This document shows positions 1 through 8,153 of a DNA stretch of 64,000 nucleotides, piece by piece. The position numbers and the translations under genes were made by a program. Positions within the stretch are counted from its first letter, which is position 1; every line of letters starts with the position of its first letter. A model generated the notes under the pieces. It was not told the origin of the DNA. It made no database searches and was given only the letters and a program-made list of their open reading frames with translations. This DNA is from CAZBMD01 sp964493325 (GTDB lineage Bacteria; Babelota; Babeliae; Babelales; RVW-14), in the NCBI GenBank assembly GCA_964493325.1, contig CAZBMD010000002.1, positions 124,001-188,000 on the forward strand, given 5' to 3'.

Positions 1-1
1 G

Positions 2-793
2 ATGCAGAAATTTGAAAAAAAATCTGACGAAAAGGTCTCTGTTCCTGCAAAAATTTGGAGTGTTATTCCAAATATAGTTGCTAAAGTCATTGCTAAGCTG
101 GTTAGTGATAAGCCTTCCGATCCTATTCCTGAGCTGAATGAGCCGTTGCCATTTGTTTCAGTGCTTAAATCTGCTTCGTACCTTGATATGTTAAAAATTA
201 TTAGAAACCTGCAACAACGTATCAAAATCCTTGAAAAGGGAATTAAGAATAAATCTTTTGCTAAAACTTTAAATTCTCACATGATGGCAAGTAGTAAAGA
301 AACGAGCAAAGATCTAAAGAGTCAATCTAGACTTCCTATTCCAGAACTGTATGAACCAATTCCATGGGTTCCTATGGCCACAATTTTTGGCATTGAGTTA
401 GCGCAAGCTGGAGCTCTTGCTACTATACTGTCAGGTCCTGTTCTTATGCCAATTACCGGTATGGGTGCTGTAGCAGGAGTTGGAATTATGGCTGCTGCTA
501 AAAAACTTTCAGACCACCAGAGAACAATTTATTTGAGATCATTGCAACAAGAGCTTAATAAGCTTGAAGAGATTGCTGCTGATTATCAAGCGAATTTGAA
601 CAAGCAGGGAGCGCCAGCTCAATTATCTTCTCCAGCTCAATTACCGCCTGATGATAATTCTTTTGATAAGCCGGTTCCTGCATGGGGAAGAAGAAAGCCA
701 TTTATTCCAGGAATGAGGATGCATCAGCGTGCACATGAAGATGACAATATTTCAGTTGATTTGCTTATCGAAGCTGCAGAAAGTGCTGAATAG
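2..793 (+). CDS. Hypothetical protein, probably 5'-truncated by the window edge
   Basis: The reading frame is open to the first bases of the window and the first ATG is at base 2. No signal peptide is visible, so the true start is probably upstream. The protein has two related segments, IPELNEPLPF near residue 43 and IPELYEPIPW near residue 112. A predicted coiled coil lies around residues 60-85. A Gly/Ala-rich hydrophobic stretch of about 40 residues follows the second segment, then another helical region. The tail NISVDLLIEAAE resembles the acidic tails of the secreted family at 37-45 kb. Function unknown; a remote member of that family is possible. Confidence 0.6.
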   Translation: MQKFEKKSDEKVSVPAKIWSVIPNIVAKVIAKLVSDKPSDPIPELNEPLPFVSVLKSASYLDMLKIIRNLQQRIKILEKGIKNKSFAKTLNSHMMASSKETSKDLKSQSRLPIPELYEPIPWVPMATIFGIELAQAGALATILSGPVLMPITGMGAVAGVGIMAAAKKLSDHQRTIYLRSLQQELNKLEEIAADYQANLNKQGAPAQLSSPAQLPPDDNSFDKPVPAWGRRKPFIPGMRMHQRAHEDDNISVDLLIEAAESAE

Positions 794-821
794 TTATTAG
801 AAAATTAGAATTTTACTTTTT

Positions 822-863
822 AAAGAATAAAAGAGGTGGGATTTCCCACCTCTTTTATTCTTT
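822..863. terminator. Bidirectional hairpin terminator
   Basis: A perfect 19-bp inverted repeat (822-840 with 845-863) with a 4-base loop lies between two convergent genes. Its right arm overlaps the lysS stop codon at 855-857. It is GC-rich at the loop end and A/T-rich at the base, so it can end transcripts from both strands. Confidence 0.85.
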
Positions 864-2351
864 AATCATTTTCATTGTCGGAAATAGAATAACGTCTTTG
901 ATGGTGCTGGTATTGGTTAAAACCATGACCAATCGGTCGATACCGATGCCTACGCCAACTGTTGGCGGTAAGCCGTACTCAAGAGCTTTTATGAAATCAC
1001 TATCATAATGATGTGCTTCGCTATCACCATGTTCACGTGCTTTTACTTGTCCCTTAAACCGTTCTGCCTGATCAAATGGATCATTCAGCTCGGTAAATCC
1101 GTTAGCAAATTCCATACCACAGATAAAAAGTTCAAAGCGAGCAGCAAGGTCATGATTATTTTCATCGCGTTTTGCAAGCGGTGATACAGAGATTGGGTAC
1201 CCAATAATAAATGTGGGTTGAACAATCTTGCTTTCAACAAAATATTCAAAAAGAGCAAAAAGCTTTACGCCATGGTCAGCTGCTCCGTGAAGTGAGATCT
1301 CGTTGGCTTCAAGAATTGCATCAATATTTTCTGTGCTGATTTGCTCTTTTGTCAATCCACCAATTTCGACGAGCGATTCTTCAACTGTCATTTTCTTAAA
1401 TGGTGCCGTGAAATCGAGTTCATGATTTTGAAATGTGATGCGCAATGATGGAAAATTTTTAAGAACTACATCTTGAATTAATTGCTCAGTAAGGCGCATA
1501 CCATCTTTGTAATCGCCATGAGCCATATAAAATTCAAGCATGGTAAACTCTGGGTTGTGCCGTGTAGAAACGCCTTCATTTCTGAAGTTTCTGTTGATTT
1601 CAAACACGCGTTCAAAGCCCCCAACCACAAGACGTTTGAGGTAAAGCTCTGGAGCAATTCGCAAGAATAGTTCCATGTCGTACGCATTGTGATGCGTGAC
1701 AAAAGGCTTTGCCGCAGCGCCGCCTGCCATGGGGTGGAGCATTGGTGTTTCAACTTCCATAAAGTCTAAATTTTGCAAAAAGCTTCTGATGGCTTGCAAA
1801 ATGCCTGAACGTTTTTTAAATTTTTCGCGCACATCTTCATTGCTCATTAAATCAAGATAGCGCTGTCTGTATCGATGTTCAACATCGGTCAGGCCGTGGT
1901 ATTTTTCTGGCAACGGATGCAGACACTTGCTCAAAAGAGTGATGGCTTTGCAGTGAAGGGTTATCTGGCCCATTTTAGTTTTAAAGAGGGTGCCGCTAAC
2001 CCATACAATGTCACCGATATCCAGGTGATGCTTAAAATGGTTAAAAAGAGCTTCGCCAAGATCGCTCTGCTTGAGGTACAGCTGAAGCGTTCCGGTGTAA
2101 TCTTGAAGATTGCAGAAGAAAGTTTTTCCGTGGTCGCGCTTGCTCATCAAGCGGCCTGCAAGGGTATACTCTTTGGTTTCGTCAGCTTCTTGCATGAATT
2201 CAGCAAGGCTTTTTTGTGCCGTACTTGAAACAGGCTGAAAAGAAGGCCAAGAGCTGATTCCTTCTTCTCTCATTTTCTTGACTTTGAATACCCGAATTTC
2301 ATGTTCAGTGGCATCGTGGTGTGGATGAGCGGGTAGTAATTCTTTTTCCAT
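855..2351 (-). CDS. lysS: Lysyl-tRNA synthetase, class II
   Basis: Charges tRNA-Lys with lysine in the cytoplasm. The 498-residue length is normal for bacterial LysS. An N-terminal OB-fold anticodon-binding domain (about residues 60-165, with AGRLMSKRDHGKTFF) precedes the class II catalytic core. Motif 2 is seen as FRNEGVSTRHNPEFTMLEFY and motif 3 as GVGIGIDRLVMVL near the C-terminus. The ATG at 2351 begins MEKELLPAHPHHD. The gene stands alone and converges on the hypothetical gene at 2-793, with a shared terminator. Nothing unusual is seen in the active site. Confidence 0.97.
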   Translation of the reverse strand: MEKELLPAHPHHDATEHEIRVFKVKKMREEGISSWPSFQPVSSTAQKSLAEFMQEADETKEYTLAGRLMSKRDHGKTFFCNLQDYTGTLQLYLKQSDLGEALFNHFKHHLDIGDIVWVSGTLFKTKMGQITLHCKAITLLSKCLHPLPEKYHGLTDVEHRYRQRYLDLMSNEDVREKFKKRSGILQAIRSFLQNLDFMEVETPMLHPMAGGAAAKPFVTHHNAYDMELFLRIAPELYLKRLVVGGFERVFEINRNFRNEGVSTRHNPEFTMLEFYMAHGDYKDGMRLTEQLIQDVVLKNFPSLRITFQNHELDFTAPFKKMTVEESLVEIGGLTKEQISTENIDAILEANEISLHGAADHGVKLFALFEYFVESKIVQPTFIIGYPISVSPLAKRDENNHDLAARFELFICGMEFANGFTELNDPFDQAERFKGQVKAREHGDSEAHHYDSDFIKALEYGLPPTVGVGIGIDRLVMVLTNTSTIKDVILFPTMKMIKE

Positions 2352-2555
2352 AGATTTAACACATTGGTGAAAGGGTTGATAAAAAATTAAATGTAGTTCT
2401 AAATGGCCAAAATGTCAAAGGTCACAGGGGTCTTTGAGCTGTTGAAAAATGCCTTTGGTAGGGCGTTTTTCAAGCGTGTGATCCTATGGTATACTGATCT
2501 CATGGTAGATTTATGAAGGTTATTAATTGATTATGTTGTATGAGGGGTGGTTATC

Positions 2556-2960
2556 ATGATGAAAAAACTAAAAATTATAGCTATTTTTATGGCGAGTTGT
2601 GTTTGTGCTGTACTGGCCAACGATTTAGTACAGGTTGCACTTCAACCAGCTGAATCGTTGCCAAAAGTGATTGCATATTCAGTGGCAGAGCCTCAAGAGG
2701 TTCATGACAAACGAGTGCAAGAGCAGGCTGCAGCTGTTGTTGTGGTGGCTCCGGTAGAGCCTGTGGTTGAGGTCAAGCGTCCCAAAACTTCACAAGAAGC
2801 TCTTTGTGGTGTAAAAAAGACTGTTGAACAAATCAAAAATGATTTGAATAAAGTAAGCCTTAAAATCGGTAAGCTTGAACGAAAAATTGAAGAGTTAGAA
2901 GCTTCAATGCCTTCTCCTGCGTCTGTTCCAGATTCTAAGGTTGCAGCTGTCAAAGTTTAA
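2556..2960 (+). CDS. Small secreted protein with C-terminal coiled coil
   Basis: The start is set at the ATG at 2556 because GAGGGG at 2542-2547 is spaced correctly for it; a GTG at 2547 would lie inside that ribosome binding site. The product is about 134 residues. It begins MMKKLKIIAIFMASCVCAVLA, a clear signal peptide. A Pro/Val/Ala-rich linker follows, then a heptad-patterned helix (about residues 90-120: VKKTVEQIKNDLNKVSLKIG). It overlaps the convergent ftsB-like gene by a few bases at the stop codons. No recognised family; probably periplasmic. Confidence 0.7.
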   Translation: MMKKLKIIAIFMASCVCAVLANDLVQVALQPAESLPKVIAYSVAEPQEVHDKRVQEQAAAVVVVAPVEPVVEVKRPKTSQEALCGVKKTVEQIKNDLNKVSLKIGKLERKIEELEASMPSPASVPDSKVAAVKV

Positions 2961-3247
2961 ACTTTTCTTTCGGGGAAGTGGTACATGATCTCATTGGTAA
3001 ACGCCATTTGCAGATCTTCACGTGCCACTTTTTCAAATTCTAGTGGGTTTGTTTCCCATTCTTTAATTTGCGTTTGCAGTTGTGCAAGCTTAAGTTCCAT
3101 GGCGCGCACTTCTTGTAATTCAGTATTCAATTCTTTTTTGAGTTTTAAGTATTCAACAACGCCTCGTTTGCCAAGAATAATGTAGGCACCGATGCATCCT
3201 ACACATGCAAGAAGCATGCCTTGTTGTATATACCTTTTCATATTCAT
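2957..3247 (-). CDS. FtsB/DivIC-like septum formation initiator
   Basis: A small bitopic membrane protein of the divisome family. From the ATG at 3247 it has a short cytoplasmic end, one membrane segment (GMLLACVGCIGAYIIL) and a coiled coil (YLKLKKELNTELQEVRAMEL). The typical DivIC/FtsB ending follows, with NPLEFEKVAREDLQMA. A GGGAG ribosome binding site at 3253-3257 selects this start over an upstream in-frame codon at 3301 that lies inside rapZ. The stop codon of rapZ (3250-3252) is adjacent, so the two genes are co-transcribed and probably translationally coupled. Confidence 0.75.
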   Translation of the reverse strand: MNMKRYIQQGMLLACVGCIGAYIILGKRGVVEYLKLKKELNTELQEVRAMELKLAQLQTQIKEWETNPLEFEKVAREDLQMAFTNEIMYHFPERKV

Positions 3248-3249
3248 AT

Positions 3250-4134
3250 TTACTCCCTTCCTAGATCTCGGTGATGAACCAACAAAGAGCAATGATCCCA
3301 TTTCTGGGCTGCTATTTTTTCAACAAAAGCAACAGATCGATGCTTTCCTCCTGTGCAACCAATTGCCACTGATGCGAAAAATCGTCCTTCTTCATAAAAT
3401 TTTTTCAGAGAATAACTCAAAAAATCATACAAACGATTCCAATATTCTTGCGTTGTTTCTTGTTTAAAAAGATATTCGTATACTGCTTCATGTTTGCCCG
3501 TCAGGTGTTTGAGCTCCGCAATAAAAAATGGGTTGGGTAAAAAGCGTAGATCGTATACAAGGTTACTTTCTGGCGGTACGCCATACTTAAATCCAAATGA
3601 AACAAGGTTTACAATCAGGCGACGTTCTTGTTGTTCAGAAAAAGTTTTTCTTACCCAGTCACGAATTTCATGAATGGTAAATGTGTCGGTATCAAGAACT
3701 ATTGATGCAATTGATTGAATTGGTTCTAGAAGCTCCTTTTCTTTGCGTATAGCACTGATCATATCAATGCCCCGAGCAAGAGGGTGAGATCGACGAGTTT
3801 CTTGAAATCGTTTGAGGAGTGTTGCTTCACTTGCGTTTAAGAAAACAATCTTAAGGCCAGCAAGTGATTCTTGGTGGCGCAACAATTCAACTTCACAAAT
3901 AAGTTGTGTTAAAAATTGTTCATCACGCGCATCAATCCCAAGAGCGATGTGCACCAAGCTTTGATGAGTCTGAAATGCTAGTTTGAGAAAGCTTTTTATT
4001 AAGGGTACTGGGAGATTGTCAACGCAATAAAATCCGATATCTTCAAGCGTTCGCATGACACTTGTTTTGCCAGCGCCCGAAAGCCCTGTAACAATGAGAA
4101 CTTGTCGTTCTTGTATATTTTCATTTTCTTTCAT
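3250..4134 (-). CDS. rapZ: RapZ/YvcJ-family nucleotide-binding protein
   Basis: P-loop ATPase/GTPase family; in Enterobacteria RapZ is the RNase E adapter controlling glmS small RNAs. Visible family signatures are Walker A GLSGAGKTS (about residues 17-26), GFYCVDNLPV, the SFGFKYGVPPESNLVYDLRF block (about residues 178-197) and IGCTGGKHRSVAF near the C-terminus. The 294-residue length is normal. It is followed directly by the ftsB-like gene. The RNA target in this organism cannot be inferred, because many bacteria with RapZ lack the GlmY/GlmZ RNAs. Confidence 0.93.
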   Translation of the reverse strand: MKENENIQERQVLIVTGLSGAGKTSVMRTLEDIGFYCVDNLPVPLIKSFLKLAFQTHQSLVHIALGIDARDEQFLTQLICEVELLRHQESLAGLKIVFLNASEATLLKRFQETRRSHPLARGIDMISAIRKEKELLEPIQSIASIVLDTDTFTIHEIRDWVRKTFSEQQERRLIVNLVSFGFKYGVPPESNLVYDLRFLPNPFFIAELKHLTGKHEAVYEYLFKQETTQEYWNRLYDFLSYSLKKFYEEGRFFASVAIGCTGGKHRSVAFVEKIAAQKWDHCSLLVHHRDLGRE

Positions 4135-4300
4135 GATGGATATGCAATCGTCTTATTGCGTTTGAGGTGAATAGTTTTCCAAAAAAGCGTTGAAGCATAA
4201 ATTTACTATCACTAGAAATTACACTAATCTTAAATTGTTTGTCACTATTTGCAAAGGGACAAAGCAGTTATAAGCATTCTGAAGGGAAAAGGAGAATGAA

Positions 4301-5965
4301 ATGATAAAAAGAATAATGAATATGGTGGTGGTTGCGGCCTTAATTTTTCAGGGGACTTTGGCATCCTTGGTTGCTTACAAAGATCAGCGCTCTGTTCGTA
4401 GCTTTTTGCTGGCTGATGGCAGTGAAAAAAAGTCAAAAAAGAAAAGCTCAGGATTTCGTTTTTGGCGGGGGTCTGGTGGCAAAATAAAGAAAAAGCGCAA
4501 AGGTATTAAAAAAAGTAATAAAAAGTTGGTTGATCAACAGCAAGATATTTATCAGTGGTTTAAAACATATGCCGAAGTTATTGGCATGGTTGAGCGTAGA
4601 GCGTTTCGCTCGGTTGATTTTTCATCCTTCATTCAAGAGTCGTTAAAATCTGCAGTGGGACAGCTGGATGCTCATTCAGCTTTTTTTAATTGCGATAGTT
4701 ATAAATCTGCTATCGAGTCAGCATCTGGAGAGTTTTCTGGTATTGGTGTGAGTATAATTAGTAAAAATCCAGAAGATGATTCGCTTGCTATCTTGGAAGT
4801 GATTCGTGGTGGACCTGCCGAAAAAGCTGGCCTTAAAAGTGGCGATAAAATTGTTGAAGTTGAGGGTGAAAAACTTCGTGGAATGTCTGCTGATGAGGTG
4901 GTAAATAAACTCAAAGGAAAATCAGGTTCAACGCTTAAGCTTAAAGTATTGCGTGATAAAAAGCCAAAGGAGTTTACCGTTACGCGAGACATCATCAAAG
5001 ATCAGTCATCCATGTGCTTCTTGTTTAAAAAGCAGGGCATTTACTATCTTTCGTTAAAGATTTTTGCCGAAAACGCTGCAGCACAAGTTTCAGACCTGCT
5101 TGTTAAAGTGAATAAAGGTGGTTGTAAGGGGCTCATTTTAGATTTGCGCCGCAATCCAGGCGGAACGTTGGATTCTGCAATTGAGATGGCAAGCTTGTTT
5201 CTTGACCCCAATTCACTTGTTACAGTGACTAAAGATAATCAGAAAAAAGTTGTTTCAGAATATCATACAAAATCAGATCCAGTGCTTAAAAGTGATAAGC
5301 CTATCTTTATTTTGGTTGATAATTTTACGGCCTCTGCAGCCGAAATCTTAGCTGGAGCGCTGCAGTATTATTCAAAGCAGGAGCCTCAAAGCAAAGAACA
5401 TAATAATAACAATAATTTGATGGTGTTTTTGGTTGGCACATCAACTTTTGGCAAAGGGTCTGTGCAAGAAGTGATTCCTGTGAGCAACGGTTGCGCGCTT
5501 AAGTTGACCACCATGTTGTACTATCTGCCTGGAGATATTTCCATTCAATCGGTTGGCATTAAGCCAGATTTTACTATCAAGCCAAAAATGGTTCCAGTTG
5601 ATGAAATAAAGTGGATTTCAGAAATGTTTGGACAGGAGTCCTCATTGACTAATCATATTACGGTTGATGAAGTCAAAGGTAAGAAGCGAAAGACCGTTGA
5701 GCCTGGTAAAAAGGGTAAGAAATCTGATTCTAAAAAAACAAAAAAAGGCAAAAATGAAGAAGAGCCTGAAAAAAGCTGGGATGAACGTCAAAAAGAAGAG
5801 CTAGCGCTTGATGTGCAGGTGCAGGCAAGTGTTAACATGATTAATCTTTTGGACCTTGCAAAAAAATGTGCTCCAGACCGTGTAAGTTCTCGAGACAAGG
5901 CGTATACTTTTTTACAAGAACAGTATATAACTGATGACGCTGCAGAGATTGAAAAGGTCGAATGA
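4301..5965 (+). CDS. ctpA: Carboxyl-terminal processing protease (S41) with PDZ domain
   Basis: A periplasmic serine protease that trims or degrades envelope proteins from the C-terminus. A signal peptide (VVVAALIFQGTLASL) is followed by a Lys/Ser-rich basic stretch. A PDZ domain spans about residues 140-235 (GIGVSI...VIRGGPAEKAGLKSGDKIV). The S41 catalytic domain has Ser345 in FTASAAEIL and Lys385 in FGKGSVQEV. The 40-residue Ser-Lys spacing is wider than usual because of an insert containing an Asn run (HNNNNNL). A strongly basic Lys-rich segment is present near residues 465-495. AAGGAGAATG precedes the ATG. Single-gene unit upstream of a tRNA cluster. Confidence 0.95.
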   Translation: MIKRIMNMVVVAALIFQGTLASLVAYKDQRSVRSFLLADGSEKKSKKKSSGFRFWRGSGGKIKKKRKGIKKSNKKLVDQQQDIYQWFKTYAEVIGMVERRAFRSVDFSSFIQESLKSAVGQLDAHSAFFNCDSYKSAIESASGEFSGIGVSIISKNPEDDSLAILEVIRGGPAEKAGLKSGDKIVEVEGEKLRGMSADEVVNKLKGKSGSTLKLKVLRDKKPKEFTVTRDIIKDQSSMCFLFKKQGIYYLSLKIFAENAAAQVSDLLVKVNKGGCKGLILDLRRNPGGTLDSAIEMASLFLDPNSLVTVTKDNQKKVVSEYHTKSDPVLKSDKPIFILVDNFTASAAEILAGALQYYSKQEPQSKEHNNNNNLMVFLVGTSTFGKGSVQEVIPVSNGCALKLTTMLYYLPGDISIQSVGIKPDFTIKPKMVPVDEIKWISEMFGQESSLTNHITVDEVKGKKRKTVEPGKKGKKSDSKKTKKGKNEEEPEKSWDERQKEELALDVQVQASVNMINLLDLAKKCAPDRVSSRDKAYTFLQEQYITDDAAEIEKVE

Positions 5966-6072
5966 GCCTTATTTTTAAAGTAAGCAAAGTTTTTTTTGAT
6001 TTTTGTAATGAAACATCCTATAATATCACCATCTGAGTGAAGTTATAGAAATACAAACTTCAATGAAAGCAT

Positions 6073-6149
6073 GGTGGGCGTAGCTCAGATGGTAGAGCGT
6101 CAGATTGTGGTTCTGAATGCCGCGGGTTCGAGTCCCGTCGCTCACCCCA
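6073..6149 (+). tRNA. tRNA-His (GTG)
   Basis: Cloverleaf with acceptor GTGGGCG/CGCTCAC and anticodon GTG in loop TTGTGGT. The characteristic G-1 (6073) faces discriminator C73 (6146). CCA is encoded at 6147-6149. First of three clustered tRNA genes. Confidence 0.95.
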
Positions 6150-6191
6150 CTACTTCTTCTAGATATTTTCTCTGAACCTTAAAAAAATTGT

Positions 6192-6267
6192 CGGGGTGTG
6201 GCGCAGTTGGTAGCGCACTCGCTTTGGGAGCGAGGGGTCGCCAGTTCGAATCTGGCCACCCCGACCA
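6192..6267 (+). tRNA. tRNA-Pro (TGG)
   Basis: Acceptor CGGGGTG/CACCCCG, anticodon stem CTCGC/GCGAG with loop TTTGGGA and anticodon TGG, T-loop TTCGAAT, discriminator A and encoded CCA (6265-6267). Confidence 0.95.
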
Positions 6268-6275
6268 CTTTATAT

Positions 6276-6349
<74 letters not shown>

Positions 6350-6355
6350 CTCTTT

Positions 6356-7492
6356 CTACCAATTAAAAAGACTCCATCCCTTGCTTGCTTTAACCGTTGG
6401 CGTTGGCACTTTAATTTTGACAGGCGTTAGCGGTGCAGGAGAATTACCTCGTAGTTTATTGAATCGCTCTTGAAGACCTATATCATCATCAGTTAAGGCG
6501 CTTCTATAGCAGTTATTGTTTCCTGATACCACCGATTCGATATTTCCAATGGTTGTAGCAATGCCTCCCAAGATGGATACTGTTTTTGACACCATATTCA
6601 GGCCTTCAAAAAAGTCTTGCACGGTTGGCGTCAGGTCTGATGTATCAACAGAGGATGTTTTTAATAAAGCGCCGATACAGCCATCAATTGCCTTTGTATT
6701 GACTTCAAAAACCTGATGGAGGCCTTTTTGGAAGGTGAACATGCCTTCGACAAATTTGTCTTTCTGTTCTTTTGCTATGGCGGTGTTGTCTTCTACAGTT
6801 TTCATGTAATTTGCCATCTTTTGCTCAGTTTGTACGGCAAATACCTGTATATTTTCTTGCATTTTTTCAAAATTTTGCAGAGATAGTTGTTTGTATTTTC
6901 CTAGTTGAGTATCTAATTGGTCAAGATGAAGCGCTGCTTGCTTGATTTCGGCTTTATTTAGGCCGATCTCTTGATTGCAGTCTGCTATGTTTTGATCTAC
7001 CTGTGAGCTTATGGTTTGTATTTCTTTGGTAAGGTGCGCAATGCTTTGGTCTGTCTTTATCGTTGATTGCTGCATGATGCCTATCATTTGTTTCTCCAGC
7101 ACGTTCAATTTCTCATCACAACTTTTTGTGATTGACACTGCAAGGGCTTCTTGTTCTTTGATGAGCTTTTTTGTTCGTATTTTTTCTGCAAGATACAGTG
7201 AACAGGGGATGGCAATTGCAACAGTGATGGTAACCGAGGCGAGTAGGAGCATAAGATTTCGTTTTTTTTGCAGCCAGTGGGTTGATTTTTTTTGAGTTAG
7301 ATGTTTGTCGACGGTTTGCTGAATGAGCTTGATTGTTTGTTTATCCAAGCCGCGTTCTTGAACGATGGCGAGTTGTTGTTCAATTGCCTCAAGAATTTCT
7401 TGATTGTGTGCTGGAGGTTGTTCAGCTGCAAGGATTAAGGTGCTGCTGGTGATGGATAGAAAAAAAGTAACGAAAAAAGCCCTACACGTCAT
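6356..7492 (-). CDS. Secreted or membrane coiled-coil protein, unknown function
   Basis: 378 residues. An N-terminal signal peptide (FFVTFFLSITSSTLILAAE) is followed by a short helical region and a membrane segment at about residues 84-106 (NLMLLLASVTITVAIAIPCS). A long coiled coil covers about residues 115-270, with repeated Gln/Glu/Lys heptads. A hydrophobic region near 295-325 (VSKTVSILGGIATTIGNIES) precedes a Pro/Lys-rich tail. The layout of signal peptide, membrane helix near residue 90 and coiled coil matches the gene at 50288-51229. No catalytic motif is seen. Its end lies close to the tRNA cluster. Confidence 0.65.
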   Translation of the reverse strand: MTCRAFFVTFFLSITSSTLILAAEQPPAHNQEILEAIEQQLAIVQERGLDKQTIKLIQQTVDKHLTQKKSTHWLQKKRNLMLLLASVTITVAIAIPCSLYLAEKIRTKKLIKEQEALAVSITKSCDEKLNVLEKQMIGIMQQSTIKTDQSIAHLTKEIQTISSQVDQNIADCNQEIGLNKAEIKQAALHLDQLDTQLGKYKQLSLQNFEKMQENIQVFAVQTEQKMANYMKTVEDNTAIAKEQKDKFVEGMFTFQKGLHQVFEVNTKAIDGCIGALLKTSSVDTSDLTPTVQDFFEGLNMVSKTVSILGGIATTIGNIESVVSGNNNCYRSALTDDDIGLQERFNKLRGNSPAPLTPVKIKVPTPTVKASKGWSLFNW

Positions 7493-7710
7493 AGCAAATC
7501 CATATTTTTTAAGAAATAATCGAGTTTTTTAAAAAAATGATAGTTTGTAAAATTAATATACAGCAGAGAGATGTGACAAATCAATAAAGTAACGATCTGG
7601 ATGGGTTAAAGATTGTGAGGTCGTGGTTTTTGACCCTATTTGATTAAATTGTTTTTATTTGTCATACTGTCAATAGTTGTTATTGGTACAAATATAAAAA
7701 TGGAGTTATT

Positions 7711-8013
7711 ATGCATAAGAAATTTCTTGCTATTGCTATTGCCTGTATGATGAGTGTGACTGTTCAGGTTAATGGAATGCTTCCATCTCATGCAATGCTT
7801 AGACCTTCTGAATATGAAGACGAAATTCCTGAGTTTGATTTGAATGCTGCTTTGGAAGCATTAAGTTTAGACGATAATAATCAGAGTAACGACGATAATG
7901 ATTATCGTAATAACAATAATGATAATAACAATAATAGTAACAAGCGAGGTCGCTCAGATGACGAGGATGGTGCTTTGTTGCAAGGCGATAATAAAAAGAT
8001 TAAATTAGACTAA
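7711..8013 (+). CDS. Small secreted protein with NLS-like C-terminal tail
   Basis: 100 residues. A signal peptide (KKFLAIAIACMMSVTVQVNG) is followed by an acidic segment, an Asn/Asp low-complexity run (about residues 59-76), and a tail with KRGR, an acidic spacer, and terminal KKIKLD. The last 23 residues closely match the tail of the WD40 protein downstream (KRAR, acidic spacer, KKIKLD). The two genes also share the following DNA through their terminators. KKIKLD resembles the eukaryotic KRVKLD-type nuclear localisation signal. No enzymatic domain; perhaps a small effector or a partial duplicate of the neighbour. Confidence 0.6.
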   Translation: MHKKFLAIAIACMMSVTVQVNGMLPSHAMLRPSEYEDEIPEFDLNAALEALSLDDNNQSNDDNDYRNNNNDNNNNSNKRGRSDDEDGALLQGDNKKIKLD

Positions 8014-8036
8014 TTTTTTTACTTTCTAAAAATCTT

Positions 8037-8072
8037 GAAGGCTTGGCTCTTGTTTGCAGGAGTTGAGCCTTC
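8037..8072 (+). terminator. Hairpin terminator after the small NLS-tailed gene
   Basis: A 13-bp stem (8037-8049 with 8060-8072, three G-T pairs) and a 10-base loop, followed by an A/T-rich stretch. Nearly the same sequence recurs at 9613-9648 after the WD40 gene. Confidence 0.7.
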
Positions 8073-8153
8073 AATTAATTTTATGAGATTGCTTGTTGAT
8101 CAGATCTTGCGATTGAGTTTTTAAATATCTAAATATTGTGCGTGGAGGTTGTT